Source: VXYL01 sp965243095
GTDB lineage: Bacteria > Pseudomonadota > Gammaproteobacteria > Pseudomonadales > Azotimanducaceae
Assembly (NCBI GenBank): GCA_965243095.1
Contig: OZ251530.1
Coordinates: 3,906,001-3,970,000 of the forward strand
Direction: 5' to 3'
Length of the DNA stretch: 64,000 nucleotides
Shown: positions 50,367 through 58,160 of the stretch, piece by piece
How positions within the stretch are numbered: position 1 is the first letter of the stretch
Layout: every line of letters begins with the position of its first letter
The notes under the pieces: generated by a model
Told to the model about the DNA's origin: nothing
The model's database searches: none
Seen by the model: only the letters and a program-made list of their open reading frames with translations
Program-made: the position numbers and the translations under genes

Positions 50367-51042
50367 GGCCGCGCCGCGCGTCAGCGTGGTGATACCGGTG
50401 CTGAACGATGCGCCCTGTCTGACGCGGCTGCTCGCCGATCTGCGCGCGGAACCCCAGCTGGAGCTGGTGGTGGTTGACGGCGGCAGCGACGACGACACCT
50501 TCGCCGTGGCCGAGGCGAACGCCGACGTGGCGCTGCGGGCACCCAAAGGCCGCGCCAAGCAGTTGCGCGCCGGAGTGGCCGCGGCGACCCACCCGTGGCT
50601 GTGGTTGCTGCACGCGGACACGCGCGTTCCACCGCCGCTCGCCGCGGCGTTCGCGGCGCATCTGCCCAGTTCGCCCGGCTGGGGGTGGTGCGACGTGCGG
50701 TTGGAGGGCGCCGCGTGGCCGCTGCGCGTGATCGAAAACGCGATGAATTGGCGCTCGGCGCTAACCAGCGTCACCACCGGCGACCAAGGCATCTTCGCGC
50801 ACCGCGCCTTGCTGGACGCCGCTGGCGGGATTCCCCAACAAGGCTTGATGGAGGACGTGGAGCTTTGCCGCCGGCTGCGCCGACTCGCGGCACCGCGCCG
50901 TTTCCGCCAGCCGATCACCACCTCGTCGCGGCGTTGGGAGCGCGACGGCGTGGTGCCTACGGTGGTGCTGATGTGGGCGCTGCGGCTGCGCTACTTCCTA
51001 GGCGCGGATCCCGAGGTGTTGGCCCGGCGCTACTACCGATGA
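50356..51042 (+). CDS. Family 2 glycosyltransferase (TIGR04283 type)
   Basis: A 228-residue GT-A fold glycosyltransferase. It has VSVVIPVLNDAPCLTRLLAD, VVVDGGSDDDTFAVAEANAD, then RAKQLRAGVAAATHPWLWLL with HADTRVP, the D-x-D nucleotide-sugar motif. QGLMEDVELCRRLRR is the acceptor-side E-D-x-E-L motif. This matches the TIGR04283 group, typically found beside TIGR04282 genes, as here. Start GTG at 50356 overlaps the previous stop; AAGGGGG lies eight bases upstream. Its stop overlaps the next start (ATGA). The pathway is not established for this pair. Confidence 0.87.
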   Translation: MTVEAAPRVSVVIPVLNDAPCLTRLLADLRAEPQLELVVVDGGSDDDTFAVAEANADVALRAPKGRAKQLRAGVAAATHPWLWLLHADTRVPPPLAAAFAAHLPSSPGWGWCDVRLEGAAWPLRVIENAMNWRSALTSVTTGDQGIFAHRALLDAAGGIPQQGLMEDVELCRRLRRLAAPRRFRQPITTSSRRWERDGVVPTVVLMWALRLRYFLGADPEVLARRYYR

Positions 51043-51638
51043 GCGGCGACGCGGATCGGCCGCGGTTGGCGATTTTCGCCCGCGCGCCGCGGCGCGGCCG
51101 GGTGAAGACGCGCTTGGCGCGGGATGTGGGCGAGGACGCGGCGTTCGCGGCGTATCAGGAACTGCTTGCCGCCACGCTGGACGAGTTGTCGCCCGGACGC
51201 GGGCGCTTCGCGCCGGAGATCTGGGTGGAGGGCGACGCGCCAGAAGTGGACGAATGGCGGCGGCGGTTTCCCGTGTTTCGGCAACCGGATGGCGACCTCG
51301 GCGCACGCATGGCGGCGGCGTTCGACCAAGGCGTTCGCGTTTTGGTGGGTTGCGACATCCCGGCGCTCACCGCCGGCCATGTGGACGCGGCGCTGGGCTT
51401 GCTGGCGGAGGCGGATGTGGTGCTGGTGCCCACCGAAGACGGCGGCTACTGCCTGATCGCCATGAACGCACCGCAAGCGGCGTTGTTCGAAGCGATTCCC
51501 TGGGGCACGGAGCGAGTGCTTGCGGCCACGTTGGCGGCGGCCGGGGCGTTGGCGGTGCGGCTCATGCCGCCGCTTTGGGACGTGGACGACGGGGCCGATT
51601 TGGCGCGGTGGCGACGAAGCCAGTCGCCACGGCGGTAA
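51039..51638 (+). CDS. DUF2064 / TIGR04282-type glycosyltransferase-like protein
   Basis: A 199-residue GT-A-like protein. RLAIFARAPRRGRVKTRLAR is the conserved N-terminus (the A-K-x-P-x-x-G-x-V-K-T-R-L signature in variant form). GCDIPALTAGHVDAALGLL carries the G-x-D-x-P motif and VLVPTEDGGYCLIAMN the D-G-G-Y motif. It probably works with the preceding TIGR04283 gene, with which it overlaps by four bases. The length is that of the family. The nucleotidyl- or glycosyl-transfer reaction remains unproven in this family. Confidence 0.87.
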   Translation: MSGDADRPRLAIFARAPRRGRVKTRLARDVGEDAAFAAYQELLAATLDELSPGRGRFAPEIWVEGDAPEVDEWRRRFPVFRQPDGDLGARMAAAFDQGVRVLVGCDIPALTAGHVDAALGLLAEADVVLVPTEDGGYCLIAMNAPQAALFEAIPWGTERVLAATLAAAGALAVRLMPPLWDVDDGADLARWRRSQSPRR

Positions 51639-51661
51639 CGAACCGGCCCGGGTTGCGAAAG

Positions 51662-52636
51662 TCAGCGTTGACCGTTTGCACGGGCCCCGGTGTCAACGGC
51701 TTGGGCCGCGTGGTACTCCGCCTTATAGCGTTGACACTGTTGTCGAAGGATTTCCCACCGCGGCTGTGCGGGTGTGCGTAGCGCACCGTCGAGAATGAGC
51801 CGGCAAATACCGCGGATACCGTTCACGAGGTGGTGCGGGAAGCCCAGCGACTCTTCGAGAACCACAGCCCTTGCCGCGTTGCGCCACTCCGTCCAGTCGT
51901 CAATGTCGAGGCCGAGGGCTTTGAGGTGGTCGCGCCAAGCGTCGTCATCGGCCGCAAGGCCGAAACTGTCGAGGGTTTTGTCGACTAGGCTCGCCGCCTC
52001 CGTTGGGTCTATGCAGCCCAAGGTTGCTACCTGATCCGTGGCGAGGCGCGAAAGCCCGATTTCGCGCAATCGCGCCTTGGTGCCCTGCAAACCAAAGCCG
52101 ACGATGGCGATGTTGGTGTTGAACCGCTTACCGTGAATGGCCCGCAGGTTTCTTCTCACCAGCAGCGTGTCTTCGATACGCTGCATTTCCTTGATGGACA
52201 GAATCAGCGTGATGCCCGCTGGCCATATCTGTTCTGCAAAAGTGTCGAGCGCAAATCCGAGCGACGATGCCTCATCCAGATTCGGCTGCATCGCCGAATC
52301 CGTGCGCAACGGCACGTCGGTAGCGAGTTCCTGTACCAAGCTCATCGGCGTTCTGTCGAGGAAGTCGCAATCCTTGGAGACCACGGCGGTTGGCGGGTCG
52401 TCGGCCAGTGCGCTGCCGAGTTCCTTCTCGAATTGCTCTTGCAAAGCGGACGTGCCGACTCCGGGCACGCCTTGCACGACCGCCGTGATGCCCGCCGCGC
52501 CGGATCGTGCCGCGGCAACCGTGCCGTGCAGGAAGGCCAGTTCCCGCTGGCGTCCTACGAAGACAGGTGGCGCTGCGCGGTCCCGGCGACGGTCGTAGTC
52601 GCGCAAGGCCGCTTCGACTTGCGCTGGCAACTGCAT
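51662..52636 (-). CDS. AAA/STAND-like ATPase domain protein with degenerate P-loop
   Basis: A 324-residue protein resembling Orc1/Cdc6-like or AAA_16 ATPases. FVGRQRELAFLHGTVAAARS is the typical entry segment, followed by VVQGVPGVGTSALQEQFEKE in the Walker A position. There the usual G-K-S/T is G-T-S, so the key lysine is missing. ITLILSIKEMQRIEDT holds a candidate Walker B region (usual form hhhhDEh), also without clear acidic pair. The remaining helical part (LATLGCIDPTEAASLV-like segments) resembles the lid and winged-helix region. It may bind but not hydrolyse nucleotide. It is a single gene, convergent with the DUF2064 gene (23-base gap). Confidence 0.7.
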   Translation of the reverse strand: MQLPAQVEAALRDYDRRRDRAAPPVFVGRQRELAFLHGTVAAARSGAAGITAVVQGVPGVGTSALQEQFEKELGSALADDPPTAVVSKDCDFLDRTPMSLVQELATDVPLRTDSAMQPNLDEASSLGFALDTFAEQIWPAGITLILSIKEMQRIEDTLLVRRNLRAIHGKRFNTNIAIVGFGLQGTKARLREIGLSRLATDQVATLGCIDPTEAASLVDKTLDSFGLAADDDAWRDHLKALGLDIDDWTEWRNAARAVVLEESLGFPHHLVNGIRGICRLILDGALRTPAQPRWEILRQQCQRYKAEYHAAQAVDTGARANGQR

Positions 52637-52686
52637 GAGGTGATCTGGCGAACTGTGATCGCGTCATAGTAGCGGAAAACTCGGCA

Positions 52687-52733
52687 GCGCGGGCGGTCCG
52701 CCCGCATGCAGGCGAGACGCCTGCGCTCCCAGG
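52687..52733. repeat. Member of dispersed palindromic repeat family
   Basis: GCGCGGGCGGTCCGCCCGCA followed by a right arm GGCGAGACGCCTGCGCTCCC AGG-type end (split here for length). It is a shortened copy of the palindrome at 40841-40918, lying between the divergent ATPase-like and thiolase-like genes. Confidence 0.65.
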
Positions 52734-52817
52734 CTTGACGCGCAAAACGTCGCGCGCCCCGCGCTTGTGGCAAACTTGCCTCGTCTGGGGAGTGTCGCGC
52801 AAGGGGGGTCGCGCTCG

Positions 52818-54290
52818 GTGCCGAATCCGCGAACGCCGGTTATCGTCGGCGTGGGACAGTTGCTGAACCGCATCGAATCGCTCGATGACGCTGTCGAGCC
52901 GGTGGAGATGATGCTGGGCGCTGTGCGGCGCGCGGAAGCGGACGCCGGCGTTGGCGGGTTCCTGGACCAAACCGGGTCCGTGCGTGTGGTGCGGGGCATG
53001 TGGCGGTACGAGAACCCGGCGGCGCTCATCGCCGAGCGCGTTGGCGCGTCGGGGGCGCAAACGGTGGGGACGCTCATCGGCGGCAATCAGAATCAAGCGC
53101 TCATGCACCACACCGCTTGCGACATTCTCGCCGGCAAGTTCGACGTGGTGCTCATCACCGGCGCGGAGAACGGCAACAGCAGCGGCAAGGCGCGGCGCGC
53201 CGGGGCGACGCTGGCCGAGACCGAGGCGCCTGGCCGGCCGGACTTCGTGTTCGGCGCGGCGCAGGTGCCGGAGCACCATCCGCACGAGGTGGCGCGGGGC
53301 ATCCGGCGCGCCGTGCAGGTGTATCCCATGTACGAGAACGCCTACGGCCACGCGCTCGGCCGGCCGCCGGACGAGCACCTGCGGGAAGTGTCCGATTTGT
53401 GGTCGCGCTTCAACGACGTCGCGCAGACCAACCCCAACGCCTGGGTGCGGGGGAACATGACCGCCGAGGAGATCCGCACGCCGTCGCCGCGCAATCGGCG
53501 CGTGAGCCATCCGTACACCAAGTTCATGAACGCTAACATGTCCGTGGACATGGCGGCGGCGCTGATCGTCTGCTCTTGGGAACGCGCCCAGCGCCTCGGC
53601 ATCGCCGAGGAAAAGCTAGTGTATCCGGTTTCCGGCGCGGAAGGCTACGACCACTCCTCCGCCTCCCTGCGCGACAACTTCCACACCTCGCCCGGCGTGC
53701 GCATCACCGGCGAGCGGGCGCTGGAACTCGCCGGCGTGGATGCTGATGACTTGGATTTCGTGGATCTCTATAGCTGCTTCCCATCCGCCGTGCAGATCGC
53801 CGCGAGCGAACTGGGCCTGCCGCCGGACCGACCGCTCACCGTCACCGGCGGCTTGACCTTCGGCGGCGGGCCGCTGAACAACTACGTGATGCACGCCATC
53901 GCCCGCACCGTGGAACTGTTGCGCGAGAAGCCGGAGGGACACGCCTTGGTGACTGGCAACGGCGGCAACTTGTACAAACATGCGCACGGCGTCTATGCCG
54001 GCAGTCCGCCGCGGCGCGATTTCCGCTGGGCCGATGTGAAGGAGCGGATCGCGGTTCTGCCGAAACGCGAATGTCTGCCGGCCTACGAGGGCGCTGGGGC
54101 GGTGGAGTCGTACACTGTGATGTACGATGGTGACGAACCCGGCATCGGACACGTTTCGTTTCTCACCGAACGCGGCGAGCGAACGTGGGTGAATGTGAAA
54201 GACCGGGCGCTGCTGGGCGATATGGTGCGCTCGGACTTCTGTGAACGACCCGGCAAAATAACCGGCGGCGTTCTGTCGTTGGCGGCCTAG
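52818..54290 (+). CDS. Thiolase-like protein (acetyl-CoA acetyltransferase family)
   Basis: A 490-residue thiolase-fold protein of the actinobacterial/proteobacterial group annotated as acetyl-CoA acetyltransferase. It begins MPNPRTPVIVGVGQLLNRIE and has IGGNQNQALMHHTACDILAG followed by VVLITGAENGNSS. At the usual position of the N-terminal nucleophile Cys this branch has a Gly-Gly-Asn instead. The second half has DLYSCFPSAVQIAASELGLP, GGLTFGGGPLNNYV and TGNGGNLYKHAHGVYAGSPP, where the second active-site region is retained in variant form. Start GTG 52818 follows AAGGGGGG. It may use acyl-CoA in degradative or sterol-like side-chain metabolism; the reaction is uncertain. The hydrolase gene at 54338 follows after 47 bases. 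Confidence 0.85.
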   Translation: MPNPRTPVIVGVGQLLNRIESLDDAVEPVEMMLGAVRRAEADAGVGGFLDQTGSVRVVRGMWRYENPAALIAERVGASGAQTVGTLIGGNQNQALMHHTACDILAGKFDVVLITGAENGNSSGKARRAGATLAETEAPGRPDFVFGAAQVPEHHPHEVARGIRRAVQVYPMYENAYGHALGRPPDEHLREVSDLWSRFNDVAQTNPNAWVRGNMTAEEIRTPSPRNRRVSHPYTKFMNANMSVDMAAALIVCSWERAQRLGIAEEKLVYPVSGAEGYDHSSASLRDNFHTSPGVRITGERALELAGVDADDLDFVDLYSCFPSAVQIAASELGLPPDRPLTVTGGLTFGGGPLNNYVMHAIARTVELLREKPEGHALVTGNGGNLYKHAHGVYAGSPPRRDFRWADVKERIAVLPKRECLPAYEGAGAVESYTVMYDGDEPGIGHVSFLTERGERTWVNVKDRALLGDMVRSDFCERPGKITGGVLSLAA

Positions 54291-54337
54291 CGCCGACTTG
54301 GCGAGATTGATTCCTTCGACTCAAAAGGAGCGAAAAG

Positions 54338-55057
54338 ATGGCGGTTTTCCGCGTTGACAACACCGTTTTGCATTACGAGATCCACGGCAGCGGCTTTCCG
54401 GTGCTGCTGTTCGCGCCGGGCGGGATGCGTTCCGCCGCGTCGTTCTGGGACAACGCCGAGTGGCATCCGGTGACGGCGCTGGCGCAACACTTTCGCGTCA
54501 TCGCCATGGATCAGCGCAACGCCGGCCGCTCCACCGCGCCGGTGAGCGGCGACGACGATTGGAGCACCTACACCAGCGATCACATCGCGCTGCTCGATCA
54601 CCTGGGAATCGAGAAGACGCACCTGCTCGGCGGCTGCATCGGCGGCCCGTACTGCATGGGCGTCATCGAACGCGCGCCGGAGCGCGTGGCCGCGGCGGTG
54701 TTGCAGCAACCCATCGGCAACGACGGCAACAACCGCGAGCTGTTTTTCAGCATGTTCGATCAGTGGGCCGACGAGCTGCGGCCGGCGATGCCGTCGGTGA
54801 GCGACGAGGCGTGGGCGAGCTTTCGCGCCAACATTTTCGACAAGCCGTTCCTGTACAACGTCTCGCGGGAGTTCGTGGCCGCTTGTCAAACCCCGCTGCT
54901 GGTGTTGATGGGCGACGACGCGTTCCACCCGGAGTCCATCTCGCGCGAAATCGCCGACCTCGCCCCGAACGCGCGCTTGGTGGAGCGCTGGAAGAACCCC
55001 GAGGCGGACGGCACCGTGGAGACGGTGCGGGCGTTCCTCCGCGAACACACGCCCTGA
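54338..55057 (+). CDS. Alpha/beta hydrolase with Cys in the nucleophile position
   Basis: A 239-residue alpha/beta hydrolase. VLLFAPGGMRSAASFWDN is the oxyanion region, VIAMDQRNAGRSTAP the typical D-x-R-G-x-G-x-S-like strand in variant form, and HLLGGCIGGPYC the nucleophile elbow with Cys100 where Ser is usual. Cys nucleophiles occur in dienelactone hydrolase and a few related families. LLVLMGDDAFHP gives the usual Asp; a clear catalytic His near the end is not obvious, H237 in REHTP being one candidate. The ATG follows AAAAGGAGCG. It probably forms an operon with the thiolase-like gene. Confidence 0.83.
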   Translation: MAVFRVDNTVLHYEIHGSGFPVLLFAPGGMRSAASFWDNAEWHPVTALAQHFRVIAMDQRNAGRSTAPVSGDDDWSTYTSDHIALLDHLGIEKTHLLGGCIGGPYCMGVIERAPERVAAAVLQQPIGNDGNNRELFFSMFDQWADELRPAMPSVSDEAWASFRANIFDKPFLYNVSREFVAACQTPLLVLMGDDAFHPESISREIADLAPNARLVERWKNPEADGTVETVRAFLREHTP

Positions 55058-55080
55058 TTAAGCGCGCAACCTCGCCCACC

Positions 55081-55182
55081 GGGGCGTCGCATCTGGCAAC
55101 ACGCGACTCAAGGCCCAAACAGCCGCGACAAGCAGGCCGTCATCCCAAGGGGGTCTCGGGGGCGAAGCCCCCGAAGCAGATC
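55081..55182 (+). repeat. ~100-bp dispersed repeat, copy 1
   Basis: Starts GGGGCGTCGCATCTGGCAAC and ends with an inner hairpin (GGGGGCGAAGCCCCC) and GAAGCAGATC. The inverted copy is at 57924-58026; by eye roughly nine bases in ten agree. It lies downstream of the hydrolase gene, next to the truncated tail of a palindromic repeat (GCGCTCCCAGG, 55189-55199). Confidence 0.85.
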
Positions 55183-55199
55183 AACCCGCGCTCCCAGGC

Positions 55200-56942
55200 C
55201 TAGGATTGGCGGTTGCGTTGGTGCGTGCCGATGTAGCCGACCACCACTTGCTTTTTCTCGTCGTCCCACGCGAACGCGATGCGGATGGTGCTGCGCGGAT
55301 CGAAGCTGTTGCCTTTGCCGATGTGGTTGGAGAGTTCGTAGGTTCGGCCATTCACGGTGGTGCGGTACCAGTCGCTGAACATGCCCATCGTCGTCTTGGT
55401 TTGGTTGGGCTTGTAGAACCAGCCGGAACACGCCTTGCGGATGGAGAGCGGGAAATCCGGCTTTTCGTTCTCCGGCAGTTCGCGCTGGTACTCCGTGGCG
55501 AGCCAAGTCAGCGCGGCGAACACCTCTTGCGGCTTCTCGAACGGCATGTCGATGCTGGACTTGCTGTTGAGCGCGAACAACAGCCTTTTGGGGTGCTCCG
55601 TCTCGGCGCGGCTGATGGCGTTGGCGATGCTGGTGAAGTCCACGGATTCCGCGCCCTCGTTCCCGTCCACGCGGGCTTTCTCCGCCTCGTACTGTTCGCG
55701 CCAGTACTGGGCGCTCGTCTTGCTTTGCGCCAGCTCTTCCTGGTAGTCGTCGAACTGCTCTTTCAGTTGCTTCTTCTCCAACTGCAAGCCACCGTTCGCA
55801 TCCTTAAGGCGATCCCGATCCTTCACCACCTCTTGGTGTTTCGCGTCGAGTTCGTCGTAGTCGGCGCGCAATTGCTTCAGTTCCTCGTCCGACGCGGTCG
55901 CCCCGCCCACGCCGAGCACGGCGCGTTCGTCGGCCACCTCAGCCACCGCCGGCGCGGGCTTGGCGGCGATCTCGTCCCACGCCCGGGCCATGCTGAGAAT
56001 CGCGCTTTCGCGTTCGTTCCGCTCCTTGGCGCGACGCCGTTCCTCCTCCCGCGAGGAACCCTGCGGGCGAATCGGCCGATACGCTTCCAACTCCTTGGTG
56101 AGCGCCCGCAGCAACATCGAGGCTTCCGTCACCAGATCGAGCCGGCCTTTCACCTGCGCGAACCAGAGGCGCACGTCCAAGCCGAGGTATTTGATCTCCT
56201 CCTTGCATTTCGCTTGGATGTGCTCGAGGGCGTCGGCCACGGCTCGCGTTTGCGTCTCCACCTTCTCTTTGGATTTCTCGACGGCGATCTTGCTGGCGGC
56301 GGCGGTGAACAAGCCGATCTCCGACCATGCCGGCGACTCGGAAGACAGACTGAAGAGCTTGTCGATCATGTCTTGAAAGAAACGTGATTCCACGCGCGTC
56401 ACCGTCTCCTTCAATTCCGGCACCGGCGCCCGGCCGGAAACCAGGCACAGCATCAACGCCACTTCGTCTTCGTTGAACTCCTGATGCTTGGCCGCCAAGG
56501 TCTCGCGGTGTTGCACCCACTCTTCCACCAGCCAAGTGGCGGGGAAACGGCTGGCCTTGTAATCCGGTTTCGCCAAGGCTACCTTCTCGGCGCGCAGATG
56601 TTCGGCGACGCAGGTGTGCAACGACGCTTGCGACTCGTCCCAGACGCGCAGCACGGCGCCGGCGAGGCGGGCATGGCCGCGGTCGATCTCGGTGAGAATC
56701 GGGCCGCTCAGCTGTTGCGGGCTGGCCTTGCTGGCGTCGCGGAAGCCGCGAATCTGCACGCCGGAGCGCAGCGTGCTCTCCAACGAACTGCGCACCCGCG
56801 CCGACGCTTTGGCGCGAAAACGCAAGGCGCGTTCCACCACTGCTTGGCTGAACTCCGAGCGCATCATCACGAACACCGTGGCGAGCGACTCGCCGATGCG
56901 TCTTCTTGGGGTAGGTTGTTCCATGTTCTCGCCCTCTTTGCT
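55200..56942 (-). CDS. Large coiled-coil protein of unknown function
   Basis: A 580-residue soluble protein that was not recognised. Residues about 1-300 are mostly helical (MMRSEFSQAVVERALRFRAK and LHTCVAEHLRAEKVALAKPD). Residues about 340-420 form a coiled coil with heptads (DEELKQLRADYDELDAKHQE, then LEKKQLKEQFDDYQEELAQS). The C-terminal 75 residues look like a small compact domain: TVNGRTYELSNHIGKGNSFD and then IRIAFAWDDEKKQVVVGYIG-T-H. That last segment recalls a family with I/V-G-x-I-G-x-H-L ends seen in stand-alone phage-defence or toxin-like proteins, but this is only an impression. Starts at 56954, 56942 and 56924 are possible; 56942 was chosen because GGAG precedes it. Confidence 0.65.
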   Translation of the reverse strand, partial: SKEGENMEQPTPRRRIGESLATVFVMMRSEFSQAVVERALRFRAKASARVRSSLESTLRSGVQIRGFRDASKASPQQLSGPILTEIDRGHARLAGAVLRVWDESQASLHTCVAEHLRAEKVALAKPDYKASRFPATWLVEEWVQHRETLAAKHQEFNEDEVALMLCLVSGRAPVPELKETVTRVESRFFQDMIDKLFSLSSESPAWSEIGLFTAAASKIAVEKSKEKVETQTRAVADALEHIQAKCKEEIKYLGLDVRLWFAQVKGRLDLVTEASMLLRALTKELEAYRPIRPQGSSREEERRRAKERNERESAILSMARAWDEIAAKPAPAVAEVADERAVLGVGGATASDEELKQLRADYDELDAKHQEVVKDRDRLKDANGGLQLEKKQLKEQFDDYQEELAQSKTSAQYWREQYEAEKARVDGNEGAESVDFTSIANAISRAETEHPKRLLFALNSKSSIDMPFEKPQEVFAALTWLATEYQRELPENEKPDFPLSIRKACSGWFYKPNQTKTTMGMFSDWYRTTVNGRTYELSNHIGKGNSFDPRSTIRIAFAWDDEKKQVVVGYIGTHQRNRQS

Positions 56943-56975
56943 CATGCGAACCATCTCCTCATGTGAACCATCTCC

Positions 56976-57854
56976 TCATGCGAACCCCCGCAATGGATTG
57001 ATCGGCGGCCAATCGTCCTTGCTCGCCAAGATGGCGGCGCCCACCTCCTCAACATCCCACGGGCCTTCGGCGTCGTCTTTGCGCACCACCGGCGTCACCT
57101 GCCAGGAGAGCAGCGACACGCGGTTGCCGGCGAGCAGCCAAGTGCGGCCGGTCACGTCCTTGGCGTCGTCCGAACACAGCCACACCACGGTGGGGGACAC
57201 CTTCTCCGGCGGCACGGAATCCTTGGCTTGCGCCGGCAGGATGTCGTCGGTGAGGCGCGACAGGGCGGTGGGAGCGAGGATGTTGACGGTGACGCCGTAG
57301 CGGGCGCCTTCGAGATAGAGGCATCTGGCGAAGCCGGCGATGCCGGCCTTGGCGGCGCCGTAGTTGGTCTGGCCGAAGTTTCCGAGCAGCCCCGAGGTGG
57401 AGCTGGTGACGATGATGCGCCCGCCTTCGCCCTGTTCGAGCATCCGGTCGTAGGCGGCCTTGGCGGTGTTGTAGGTGCCGCGCAGGTGGACGTCGCCGAC
57501 GACGTGCCACAGGTCGTCGGTCATGTTCTTGAACGACTTGTCGCGCAGGATGCCGGCGTTGCAGATGCAGATGTCCAAGCGCCCGAAGTGGGTCACGGCG
57601 GCATCGACCATCGCTTGCGCGTCCGCTCGCTCGCTCACCGAGCCGTAGTCGGCCACCGCGCGGCCGCCGGCGGCGCGTATCTCCTCCACCACGCCGTCGG
57701 CCATGTTGGTGCCGGCGCCGGTGCCGTCGCGGGCGCCGCCCAAGTCGTTCACCACCACCGCCGCGCCCTCGGCCGCGAGCAGGAGCGCGTACGCCCTGCC
57801 TAGACCGCCGCCGGCGCCGGTGACCAGCGCGACCTTGCCATCCAATGTGCCCAT
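56976..57854 (-). CDS. SDR-family oxidoreductase (MFE-type 3-hydroxyacyl-CoA dehydrogenase-like)
   Basis: A 292-residue short-chain dehydrogenase. The cofactor motif TGAGGGLGRAYALLLAAEGA is at residues 12-31, CNAGIL at 98-103, and the catalytic Ser152, Tyr165, Lys169 lie in SSTSGLLGNFGQTNYGAAKA. The first 200 residues resemble the dehydrogenase part of peroxisomal-type multifunctional enzyme 2 (VVVNDLGGARDGTG is diagnostic). It therefore probably oxidises 3-hydroxyacyl-CoA. The ATG at 57854 follows GGGGAGG; the in-frame extension is not supported. It ends 33 bases before the coiled-coil gene on the same strand. Confidence 0.9.
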   Translation of the reverse strand: MGTLDGKVALVTGAGGGLGRAYALLLAAEGAAVVVNDLGGARDGTGAGTNMADGVVEEIRAAGGRAVADYGSVSERADAQAMVDAAVTHFGRLDICICNAGILRDKSFKNMTDDLWHVVGDVHLRGTYNTAKAAYDRMLEQGEGGRIIVTSSTSGLLGNFGQTNYGAAKAGIAGFARCLYLEGARYGVTVNILAPTALSRLTDDILPAQAKDSVPPEKVSPTVVWLCSDDAKDVTGRTWLLAGNRVSLLSWQVTPVVRKDDAEGPWDVEEVGAAILASKDDWPPINPLRGFA

Positions 57855-57923
57855 GCGGGCCTCCCCGTTCCGCGAAAGTGGCAACAAGTGTATTGCGTGT
57901 TTCGGCGATTGGCAAAGCCTGCC

Positions 57924-58026
57924 GATCTGCTTCGGGGGCTTTCGCCCCCGGGACCCCCTTGGGATGACGGTGTGCTTGTCGGGGCTGGTTGGGCCTTGAA
58001 GCGCGTGTTGCCAGATGCAACGCCCC
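57924..58026 (-). repeat. ~100-bp dispersed repeat, copy 2 (inverted)
   Basis: Read on the minus strand this starts GGGGCGTTGCATCTGGCAAC and ends GAAGCAGATC, the same order as copy 1 at 55081-55182 with few differences, including one extra base in the hairpin loop. Together they form inverted repeats around the coiled-coil and SDR genes. The rest of the 306-base gap 57855-58160 shows no gene and should hold the permease operon promoter. Confidence 0.85.
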
Positions 58027-58160
58027 TTTTGGCGGGTTCAAGCGTTGATGCCACGCGCTATTGGGCCGCACTTTGGCCGCCCGCGGGGTAAAATCCTCAC
58101 CGCGGATTCGCCGTCAGCGCTTCCGCCTCCCCTTGGCCGGCAAGCAGCGGAGGGCGCCGC

